From contig JBHGNT010000018.1 of NCBI GenBank assembly GCA_043228905.1, positions 15,190,001 to 15,254,000 of the forward strand: a DNA stretch of 64,000 nt, given 5' to 3'. Within the stretch, counting starts at the first letter, position 1. Every line of letters begins with the position of its first letter. Source of the DNA: Azolla caroliniana. Lineage: Eukaryota; Polypodiophyta. This document shows positions 56,321-64,000 of this stretch, piece after piece. The notes under the pieces were generated by a model. That model was not told the origin of the DNA. It ran no database searches and saw only the letters and a list, made by a program, of their open reading frames with translations. The translations under genes and the position numbers were made by a program.

Positions 56321-57816
56321 GGAAGTGTTAAGCCTCATGTCTTCGTTACCTACCCAAATGTCCACAATGACCCTACTTTAACAGTCATTGGATTCAAAAA
56401 GTTTTGATGTCTTGGGGGCAGTCTTTGCCGTCGGTTTTATATATTTAATTGAATAATACTGCTCGTGAAAACAAAAATTCTACAGTCTTTGGTTATCTAA
56501 GTATGCTGGTGAACCAAGGAATTCTTAGGAAAGTGAAAGTTAACTTTCTATTAGTTGGTCACACACATGACCATATTGATCAGATGTTCAATAACTTCTC
56601 TAGGCAGTTATCACGATATGATGCTTTCACGTTACCTAAGTTGTTTGACATCATTCGTGATGCATATACGCCATGCCCAATCGTGGAACACTTGAAGGAA
56701 ATATATGATTTCAAGAGATACATCTCATATGGTGGTGAGCGAAATGCCAAAGTGTTAGCGCCATTAAATAATATAAGTTTCAACCACGTATTCTTAATAA
56801 TAAAAAATGATCATAGTGGCTGTACATTATTATATGCAAAGTAGTATTCATCCTCTCCCCAATGGGAGCCTAAAGGTGGGTGTCAGTTTCTACTTCATAT
56901 GCCTTCTACTTTTGTTTATGGTGCATGACAAATGCCGATTGAGACTAAAAAAGTGGTCACCAATGTATTAGCTGATAATCAAAAGGATTTTTGGATGCAA
57001 GTGCTACAAGACAAACACAACCACATTGACAATGCGAAGAAGTATGCTGGGGAGCAAGACACGTCATGGTGGGATGTGTTCTTTACAGATCAAGAACAAA
57101 TTGTTGACAATTGTGTCCTTGGTACTTGGATCGTGCAAATCCCCTTCACATGGAATATACAACAGTGTCGTAATTCTCAAACTTCTCCTCTTGCACCTAA
57201 CGCAATTAATGATAGCTTGCTCCATCCACCACAAAGGGACATATAAGTTGAACCCAAGCTGACGAAAATAGCGGAAACGAGGTGGCAAGGAAACTTGCAA
57301 GAATTGAAGGTGGGTATGTTAATTGCTACACTTGCTGATGATAATGAGCTGGGACATCAATTTTGGATTGGTAAAGTTTTAGATGTGGTGATGCATGAGA
57401 ACCAAAGCCAAATCTAGTCTATAAAGGTGCATTGGTACAACACTAGAAGCAAAAATGCCTTTACTGGCAAGTATGCATTAGAGATGATGGAATGTCCACG
57501 GTCTAGGGGGAATAGAAAGAGGAAAAGAAATATTCGTACCACTTCATTCTTAGACATTGGTGATGTAGATATTATTGTTTACGATTTCACACTAACAAAA
57601 GTTGGACGTCTCAGGAAGTCTACAATAGATATCATCAAGGAGAAATTACCTATTCTACAAAGGGTCTCAAGTCGAAGGCAAGCAAGACCGTCACCACATA
57701 ACATGGAATGTCAACATCTAGTTTTAGATGAAGACAATGCCTTAATAGGTACATCCGAAGATGATGAGGAACAATCCGCATTGTATATTAGTTATAATAG
57801 CGACTCTGGATCATGA

Positions 57817-58158
57817 TACGAGTGATTTTTGTAAATGTTACACTCGTTAATGTAATTTTGGTATCTATTGTAAGAGAGAGTCGTTTGTAATACTCGAAAG
57901 ATGTAAAAGTTATGTTTAGAAATATTATTGCTTTGTACAAACATTGTTTGTTATAAAATACATTACTTCTTGACTTCTAAGTGATAGTGATCATTGTACT
58001 ATTTGGATTGTAACATAATATTATTGCGTTTTTTCAAGTTTAGGAAATGATGAATTTTTGAGGTTTTCCAACGGTATTTTGAGAACATGTGATACTGGTA
58101 TCATTATGTTTTGTGCCTAAACCCCAAAATTAGAAGGAATATTCCTTGTCCTTCCATT
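57817..58158. other. K 3' side, non-coding
   Basis: AT-rich sequence between the end of the DUF7869-type frame and the right inverted repeat. It may hold the 3' UTR; no other gene is visible. Confidence 0.5.
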
Positions 58159-58195
58159 TTTGCGTGATCCTTCCACTTCTGAACACGAACGTGTT
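58159..58195 (-). repeat. Right terminal inverted repeat of K
   Basis: Inverted partner of 53055-53091, followed by GTAA at 58196-58199. Confidence 0.85.
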
Positions 58196-59135
58196 GTAAC
58201 AAGATTTCTTAAGATTTACAATAAGGAATGGTTAAACAAGGTGTGAGTGAAGCTACAAAAATTAATAGCTTTAGCTGAGTCGTTGCGATTGGGTTACAAC
58301 AAAGGATCCAGGAGCTACAGAGGGAGCATAAGACATGGGCAACTTTTGAAAGAGCATTATTGGATGAATACAACCTCAACAATATGTCAAGGATGACAAG
58401 GAGAGCTTTCATGGATTGGGTAGAGTTTGATAAACATTTAAGTGTTTTGGAAGTATTAAAAGAGTTTTCTGAAAGATTTGAGCAATTAAATGTTAGGGAT
58501 AGAAATATAATGATGCCCAATAAAGTAATATTGTTTCTACAAGCCACTAATATTAAAGATAGGAAGGACTTGGGAATGCTTGTGGAAGATCAGAATAGTC
58601 TAAGTGGACTTACCAAAGATTGGGAGGAGGTGAAAAGGGCTTGCCCCCATTTTTGTAAAAGAAAGTTATAGTTTGTGTAGCTTCCGGAGAGAAAGGGAGA
58701 AGAAACATGGAACGACTCAGGAGAAAAGAAAGTGGAATAATCGCTCTTACAAGAATTGGGGAAAGGCATGAAATACTTGTCAATCAAAGTGACGAACCTG
58801 GAATCAGGACAAAGCTCGATCTCACAAATTCAAGGAGGTGGAATGATCCGAAGGTGCATGCAGTGCAATAACTGTAGCAACCTTAGGGTTGCATGTAGAA
58901 GACTCATATTGTGGATTTGGCTTTTGGCAAGATGTGATGGAGTATGCAAGAAAAGGGAAGGTTCAAGTGGATGAATTAAAAAGAGCATGAGATGAAATAT
59001 AGAACTTCACTAGATGGAATGATCCAGTAGACACATTATTAGCATTCGCCCAAGTGAATGCACAAGATGTACTAGTGGAAGAGAAGCAGAAGAGAGCTAA
59101 TGAGACTAATCCGGCAAAAAGGTGTGAAACATGAG
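58196..59135 (+). pseudogene. Element J gag, C-terminal part
   Basis: Continues J gag after K: TRFLKIYNKE, then in shifted frames GVSEATKINSF, LQQRIQELQREHKTWATFER, RAFMDWVEFDKHLSVLEVLK, KDLGMLVEDQ and DWEEVKRACPHFCKRK. Later traces include FGFWQDVMEYARKG and RWNDPVDTLLAF with VLVEEKQKRANET; these align with E's GFWPTMLEG and GWSDPVEEKTGF with ALVEEKRVG. Numerous stops. Confidence 0.85.
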
Positions 59136-59149
59136 AACAAAATAGAAAG

Positions 59150-59313
59150 ATTTTTCTGAAAGATTTGACCAATTAAATGTTAGGGATAGAAATATAATGA
59201 TGCCAGATAAAGTAATATTGTTTCTACAAGCTACTAATATTAAAGATAGGAAGGACTTGGGAATGCTTGTGGAAGATCAGAATAGTCCAAGTGGACTTAC
59301 CGAAGATTGGCAA
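59150..59313 (+). repeat. Duplicated piece of J gag
   Basis: Repeats about 160 bp of 58470-58625 with few changes (FSERF.QLNVRDRNIMMP and KDLGMLVEDQNS), then breaks into the G LTR. It suggests a local duplication or a second J-family fragment. Confidence 0.85.
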
Positions 59314-59317
59314 GACA

Positions 59318-59638
59318 TACCACTAATATATTCTAGAGATATTTCTCGAGTATATTCTAGAGATATTTCTCGAGTATATTCTAGAGATATTTCTCGAGTA
59401 TATTCTAGAGATATTCAATCTCGGAACATGTATAAATACTTGTAACCTCCTTGGTCCCTTTCAAGGGATTCAACACCAGTCATTGACACATCAATGTAGT
59501 ATTCTCGTTTCATTCCATCTTGTCTCCGTCTTCGTCACTGTCTTCATTCTCTTGTGTCATTTCCAGCTTCTTGAGTTCCACGCTTGTAGCCCCATCGTTA
59601 GTGCTTCGTCCCAATCTGCATTTGGTGTATCCGTGACA
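59318..59638 (+). repeat. Element G 5' LTR (5' end lost)
   Basis: From the 24-bp repeats to CCGTGACA. Closely matches 61413-61656. The first ~200 bp of the LTR are replaced by gag-like sequence of J. Confidence 0.8.
59327..59415 (+). repeat. 24-bp repeat, 3.7 copies, in the G 5' LTR
   Basis: Three exact units of 24 bp (59327-59350, 59351-59374, 59375-59398), TATATTCTAGAGATATTT then CTCGAG, plus a partial unit to 59415. Each carries TTCTAGAG and TTCTCGAG. A TATAAATA box lies just downstream (59430-59437). In the other G LTR the same place holds single TTCTAGAA-type motifs. Confidence 0.92.
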
Positions 59639-61204
59639 GTTTGAATCCCTTCCAAGTAGAAACATCACCCCTCTTCGTTATCACATTTTCTTTTAGAGTT
59701 ACCATCATCACCATCCTTGCTTCTAGAGTTACCATCATCAACATCCTAGTCTTCGACATCATCTTTTTCAGCACCTCTTCGCCCAACCTTCATCGTAATC
59801 AAGTACTTGTTATCATTTATAGGTATCATTTTGCATCACGATTTTGGTGAGGATTGCTTTTGATAGCTCACCTTCCCAGTTTCGGTGGGGGTTATAACCG
59901 CCCACTTTCTTGGTGGGGATCGAATCATTGCTTGTTTGCACTCCATTTTCATTTTAAAGTCTCATGCCACTTTCCTTTGGAGAGGACCGATTTTGATCGC
60001 TCACCTTCTAGTTCCGGTGGGGGTCACAACCACTCACTTTCTTGGTGGGAATCGTGTCGGTTTCTCGCTAGCGCTACCGTTTGTGTTGTGTTTTGGGTCA
60101 ACCTCAACTATTTACCTTCTCATAATAGAAGAAGTCGAGTCAACCGCTTCACTTGCACTCCTTCGCCTGTTCGTGTTCCAGTTCTTGGTGAGGACCACAT
60201 GGTCACTCACTCCCGTTCATGTTCCAATTCTCGGTGAGGACCCCATGGTCACTCACTCCCGTTCGTGTTCCAGTTCCTGGTGAGGACCGCATGGTCACTC
60301 ATGCCCATTCGTGTTCCTGATGAGGATCGCATGGTCGCTCATGCCCATTCATGTTTGAGTTGCTGATGAGGGCCACACATGGTTGTTCACGTTCCCGGTG
60401 ATGGCCGCATGCTCGCTCACTCCCATTCGTGTTCTAGTTCCCGATGAGGACCGCACATGGTCACTAAGGTATGTCAGTGTTCTAGTCTTTGGTGAGGGTC
60501 ACACATGGTCGCTCACACTTGTTGGGGTTCTAATCTCCGATGAGGAGAATACATGGTCGCTCACGCCCGTTGGTGTTCCAATCTCCGGTGAGGACTACAG
60601 ATGGTCGCTCACATCCGTTGGTGTTCTAGTCTCCGGTGAGGACAACATATAGTTCCTCATGCCCGTCAGTGCTCCAATTTCGGTCCACCCCTACACCACG
60701 CTTTCGAGATGTTTTGATTGTGGATTGGAACCAGGGTGTGGGGTGTCGGGAATTGGAATGCCCCACAAACAAACGAGTGGACGGAAATCAACCTTCGAGT
60801 GCAAAGGCAGAAGGGAGCTTGACTGCAAGACCCACCGGTCGAGCAAGGATGAAAGGAATTGGTAACCATCAAGGTGGAGTTGAAATCCAAAGAAGAGTAA
60901 TAATTTGTCTCAGGCGTGGAGGAACCACACCGATCCATCTCGAACTTGGTGGGTTTCAATTCACAACAATCATGTTGAATGTGAAAACACGGATATTCTC
61001 TGTCGCTTGAGAGGAATATACGATACTCTTTACACCTGAAAGTTCGTAAAAATCTCTGGTGAGGATTGCACATGGTCGCTCACATTCGTTGGCATTCTAG
61101 TCTCCGGTGAGGACAACATATGGTTGCTCATGCCCATCAGTGCTCCAATTTCCGTCCACCCCTACACCACACTTTCGAGAAGGCGGCCGTAAAGGGGAGG
61201 ATAA
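59639..61204 (+). repeat. Element G interior with minisatellite
   Basis: About 11 units of 40-50 bp at 60170-60660, each with a phrase like GTTCCAGTTC, GGTGAGGACC and CATGGTCACTCA. Two larger units (GGTGGGGGT..CACTTTCTTGGTGG) lie at 59885-60055. A block of about 90 bp at 60620-60709 recurs at 61088-61177, framing a 380-bp non-repetitive piece. Val/Ser-rich frames across it are repeat translations. Confidence 0.8.
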
Positions 61205-61656
61205 TGTCACGACATAGTGACATCAAATACGTAGTTAGTGAGGATTGAACCTGCAACCTGACATCTACAAGATGTGATGCTCAACCATTTTGATATGGTA
61301 TGCATTTGTATATGATGGTTTAATATTGTATAGTCTCGCAGATAGTACATATCAAAATCAGAATATTCTAGTTGTTAGTATATTCTAGAAATATTGTACA
61401 ACATATTCTAGACGAGTATATTCTAGAGATATTCAATCTCGGAATATGTATAAATACGTGTAACCTCCTTGGTCACTTTCAAGGGATTCAACACCAGTCA
61501 TTGACACATCAATCTAGTATTCTCGTTTCATTCCATCTTCTCTCCTTCTTCATCGTTGTCTTCATTCTCTTGTGTCATTTCTAGCGTCTTGAGTTCCACG
61601 CTCGTAGCCCCATCGTATGTGCTTTGTCCCAGTCTGCACTTGGTGTGTCTGTGACA
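61205..61656 (+). repeat. Element G 3' LTR
   Basis: 452 bp with a TGTCAC...GTGACA terminal pair. It contains GAATATTC (61361), TTCTAGAA (61383) and TTCTAGA motifs (61406, 61421) upstream of TATAAATA (61449-61456). Confidence 0.9.
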
Positions 61657-61887
61657 ATAGGTCGATGTCCAATTGGACCTTTTTCCGTTTTGCAAACATA
61701 GCGGCACAAACATAATTGGTGTCGAGGATGAACATCCTCCCATCTTTGCACCCTCATGCAATGATCTAGTTTTCATCTTCGATGATGCAGTCATGGTGAG
61801 TGAATTGTACCTGCATGCCTTGGTCGACTATCTGTCCGACCGACACCAAATTCTCGGTGATTTTCGGCATATGCACGATGTTCCTCA
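61657..61887 (-). pseudogene. Copia pre-integrase fragment H
   Basis: Minus strand: RNIVHMPKITENLVSVGQIV, DQGMQVQFTHHDCIIEDEN, a stop, then RMFILDTNYVCAAMFAKRKK. This is the gag-pre-integrase module of a copia element close to F but in the opposite orientation. It is cut on the left by G and on the right by the F LTR. Confidence 0.85.
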
Positions 61888-63588
61888 TTATTCCTAGCCT
61901 AGTACCTAGGCATATGTCTTGGAGTCAGTGTCAGTCGCTTGTATGAGCATTGAAGTACATGTAAGTACTTCTATTAGTCCTTTTATGGACTTGTATAAAA
62001 GTGTTCACTGAGCACATTGTATGTATAGAGTGTTTTTATTTTGAATTGAGTTTATGTTGTTCTGCTATCTCTATCTCTCACGTATACTCTGTATGTGTTT
62101 TGAAGCTTCCATTAAACCTGTGTATATTTTTTGTTAACATCCTATGAAGTCGGTTAGGTCTTCAAGTTTCCGCACGCGATTCATTACATGGTATTATAGT
62201 GTGAGGGTTGAGAATCCTCTACTGCCGATAGAAAGCCTATGTAGACCAAAGAAAACCTGATTCCAGAAAAGAGAACGGACCAAAGAAAGAATGGACAAAG
62301 GGATGGTAAGCTCGCTTCCGACGGAGAAGCTCGACAAAAGCAATTATGCATCTTGATCTTACAAGATGCACCAGTACTTGCTCAGGCACGGTTACTAGAG
62401 CTATGTTGAGGGAGGAAATGAAGTAGCACAGGAGCTGACACACAAGGACTTCCTGGCATGGGAGCAAGGAGCGAGCATAGTGTTGTACTGCCTCACATCC
62501 TATATGCATGACCAGATGCTCGGCTACATCAAAAGATGCAAAAATGCCGAAAGAAACTTGGGAGAATCTGAAGAAGATTTTTGTGGCAAGCACAATGGCC
62601 TGGAAGTTGCAGCTCCGACAAGAGCTCAACAAGATCCGGCAAAGGGACATGTCGGTTACCAACTACACCACCAAGATAAAGAAGATCTGCGACATGCTCA
62701 GTTCCATCAACGTGACGATGGACGAAGATGAGATGGTCCAGATTTGCCTCGGTGGTCTAGCACAATGATACGGGCCAATCCGGACGATGATTTGCACCTG
62801 GGAGAAATCACCGTCCTTCTTCGACCTACAATCGATGCTAATGGTCGAAGAAAACCACGCAAGTGGGTTGAGGACCAATGAACTGGACAACCAGATGTTG
62901 AGGCGGATGGGTCTTGTGGGCGTGGAGGACGAGGTGGGTCGGCACGCAATAGCGGTGGCCATCAAGAGCAAAATCAGAGACACATAGATAGTATAGACAA
63001 CAGTTCCAGATCCTCCACATGCAGGGGGAGTCACGACAACATCGGAAACCGGCAATAAAAAACGGACATGGAATGCTGGTACTGTGGAAAAAAGGCCATT
63101 GTGAGTGCGAGTGCGAGTGCTAGAAGAAGCACGCAAATTCAAATAAATCCGGATCCGGTACCTCTAGACGAGGGAATTGGCAAAGCTTGCACTATGCAGA
63201 AGGATCGAAAGGATCCAAAACCGGAAAGACTGGAAAAGGGCCAACCTTTGTGATGAAACATAAGACGAACTCGATGAAGAAACCACTTCCGGGTCGGAGG
63301 AAGTGTGGTATGTTGACTCCGGAGCATCAAACCACATGATGAACCACGAAGAGTGGTTCTCGTATCTGGAAAAGCTAGAGAAACCAGGAGTTGTCGAAAC
63401 CGGAGACGACACTCCTCACCCGATCGAGCATGTTCGAGAAGCCCCTTTAAGCCATGTCAGACAAAAGGGTAAGTTTATGAATGTTTTACATGTTCCAACA
63501 ATCACGAGGAACCTGGTATCGGTTGGACATATTGTCAACCAGGGAATGCAAGTGCGGTTTATGCACCTCAGGTGCTTCATCGAGGAAG
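61888..63588 (+). mobile_element. Copia element F, 5' part
   Basis: A truncated LTR (about 61890-62188, TATA box TATAAAAG near 61996), then a primer site TGGTATTATAGTG (62189-62201), then gag to protease on the plus strand. The first ~200 bp of the LTR are missing compared with the solo LTR at 55833-56320. It is cut at 63589 by LTR I. Confidence 0.88.
62290..63588 (+). pseudogene. Element F gag, zinc knuckle and protease
   Basis: Opens MVSSLPTEKLDKSNYAS, a stop, then YKMHQYLLRHGY, GASIVLYCLTSYMHDQMLGY and MAWKLQLRQELNKIRQRDMS. MDEDEMVQICLGGLAQ and FFDLQSMLMVEENH follow in changed frames. The knuckle is only partly recognisable (WYCGKK near 63072). The protease site YVDSGASNHMMNHEEW (near 63308) is intact, followed by VLHVPTITRNLVSVGHIV. 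At least three frame breaks or stops; inactive. Confidence 0.88.
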
Positions 63589-64000
63589 TGTCATGATGAC
63601 ACTCGCATATGATTTGGGTTTAGAATGATTCGAACCCACAACCTTGTTATATACATGTCAAATTCTTAGCCATTGTAATGATACATTTATATGTCTAAAG
63701 AATTTATAAACTACTCTATGTTCTAGAATGTTCTAGAATATTCTAGAGTGCTCTATGGTCTAGAATGTTCTAGAATATTCTAGCATACTCTTTATTCTAG
63801 ACATTTCTAGAATACCCTATTAGGACTTATAAATATGCATCTAATAATCAGGGATGAATCAATTTGGTTCAACGCCATTCTAGAGCTCCCTTGTTGTTTA
63901 CTCATTGTAATCCATCTTATAGTGCAATATATTATCTTTACAATACTCTCTCTCTCTCTCTCTCTCTACCTCTCTCTTTGTCTTGACAATACCCTCTCTC
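63589..64000 (+). repeat. LTR of element I (runs off the window)
   Basis: Starts TGTCATGATGACACTCGC exactly where F's frame is broken after FIEE. It resembles the G LTR in plan: an early 'gaacccacaacct' phrase, TTCTAGAA arrays, then TATAAATA (about 63828-63836), then a (CT)n-rich end. Whether it is solo or part of a full element cannot be seen. Confidence 0.75.
63721..63813 (+). promoter_or_regulatory. Heat-shock-element-like TTC/GAA array
   Basis: From 63721 to 63748 the sequence alternates TTC and GAA (last unit GAG) at exact two-base spacing, six triplets in a row. A second run lies at 63759-63783 and a third near 63793-63813. The classic heat-shock element is alternating nGAAn/nTTCn pentamers, so this is a strong match. 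It sits about 15-110 bp upstream of the TATA box. The plant copia element ONSEN is a known case of heat-driven LTRs with such sites. Confidence 0.7.

Larger units (their letters stand above)
55648..57816 (+). pseudogene. Broken DUF7869-type gene, candidate transposase of K
   Basis: Segment 1 (55648-55832) has IDGIDQKKTCLPHLKRLPKD and MHLVGCLAYNGDVKVS. A solo LTR then intervenes. After it come VKPHVFVTYPNVHNDPTLTV, a frame change, and from 56449 NNTARENKN, GYLSMLVNQGILRKVKVNFL and VGHTHDHIDQMFNNFSRQL. The rest runs in the same frame to 57816 with stops at 56842, 56926, 57244 and 57415. It includes HQFWIGKVLDVV, VHWYNTRSKNAFTGKYALEM and DIIVYDFTLTKVGRL. The order IDGMDQ-like, LDN-like, GHTH..ID fits what I recall of Pfam DUF7869. 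The LDN Asp reads Asn here. The three acidic positions could be a DDE-type site; that is inference. Confidence 0.8.
53055..58195. mobile_element. DNA transposon K with DUF7869-type gene (inserted in J gag)
   Basis: Terminal inverted repeats of about 35 bp: AACACGTTC, three mismatches, then TTCAGAAGTGGAAGGATC shared perfectly by both ends. GTAA follows on each side (53051-53054 and 58196-58199). Keeping one GTAA restores J's gag frame across SMNV and TRFLKIYNKE, which shows that these are the true ends of an insertion. Inside are a 288-codon minus-strand frame (53920-54786), a broken DUF7869-type gene on the plus strand (55648-57816) and a solo copia LTR (55833-56320). The superfamily is unknown to me. 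Confidence 0.85.
51517..59313 (+). mobile_element. Old gypsy element J, a relative of E (split by transposon K)
   Basis: Plus-strand remnant of the E lineage: presumed 5' LTR (51517-52882), primer site (52886-52904), and gag pieces (52922-53054 and 58196-59135). Protein similarity to E's gag is collinear over most of its length, for example RAFMDWVEF with E's RSFMEWVES and DWEEVKRACPHF with DWAAVKRACGRF. It is AT-rich and full of stops, whereas E is GC-rich and intact. No pol or 3' LTR is left. Confidence 0.85.
59314..61656 (+). mobile_element. Non-autonomous LTR element G
   Basis: Two direct LTRs, a 5'-damaged one (about 59318-59638) and a complete one (61205-61656, 452 bp, TGTCACGACA to TCTGTGACA). 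A purine tract AAAGGGGAGG (61191-61200) stands just before the second LTR, so the element reads on the plus strand. The 1.57-kb interior has no gag or pol; it is mostly a minisatellite. It needs enzymes from elsewhere. Confidence 0.82.

Noticed and set aside
55648-57816. DUF7869-type gene as a functional host gene
   Set aside because: It has several in-frame stops, a frame change, a solo LTR in the middle and an Asp-to-Asn change, and lies between inverted termini of a transposon.
59327-59415. CRISPR-like array of 24-bp repeats
   Set aside because: The units are contiguous without unique spacers, lie in a plant LTR and have no cas genes.
59641-60652. Overlapping 127-aa and 132-aa frames in G's interior as proteins
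   Set aside because: Both are periodic translations of the 40-50 bp minisatellite in different phases.

Overview
Origin. The window looks like nuclear DNA of a land plant with a large, transposon-rich genome. It holds one convincing host gene, a fasciclin-like arabinogalactan protein (FLA) on the minus strand at 9629-10441. Nearly everything else recognisable is mobile DNA: Ty1/copia, Ty3/gypsy (one chromovirus and one GC-rich lineage), a LINE and a degraded DNA transposon, set in AT-rich, microsatellite-rich sequence. A gene with a DUF7869-type domain and the GC-rich gypsy lineage would fit a non-seed plant (fern, lycophyte or bryophyte), but that is a weak inference. I saw no rRNA, tRNA, CRISPR or bacterial genes.  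Layout. 1-9600: mostly non-coding, with CA/CATA microsatellites and a 220-bp gypsy integrase relic. 9629-11330: the FLA gene with its GA-rich leader and a long (GA)n/(GT)n minisatellite upstream. 11481-13952: a three-copy tandem repeat, then nothing recognised. 13953-29496: a three-level nest of copia elements. Element A (+) is split by B (-), and B is split by C (-). Target duplications, primer sites and purine tracts mark the borders of B and C. 29497-33133: no gene; ends in a GA-anchored tandem repeat. 33135-51030: a LINE (-) split by chromovirus D (-), itself split by E (-), a GC-rich gypsy element with two long open frames and 717-bp LTRs that differ at one base. 51517-59313: J (+), an old AT-rich relative of E. 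Its gag is split by K, a 5.1-kb DNA transposon with about 35-bp inverted termini and a GTAA duplication. K carries a broken DUF7869-type gene, an orphan 288-aa frame and a solo copia LTR. 59318-64000: a non-autonomous LTR element (G), copia pieces (H, F) and a further LTR (I). The LTRs of G and I carry arrays of TTC/GAA triplets just upstream of a TATA box, like heat-shock elements.  How it fits together. The insertions can be ordered by nesting (A before B before C; LINE before D before E; J before K before solo LTR). At most inner borders, bringing the flanks together with one target copy restores the interrupted reading frame. E is the youngest and the only element with apparently complete proteins. 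J shows its lineage has been in this genome long enough to decay. All element borders were read by eye; no alignment or database search was run.
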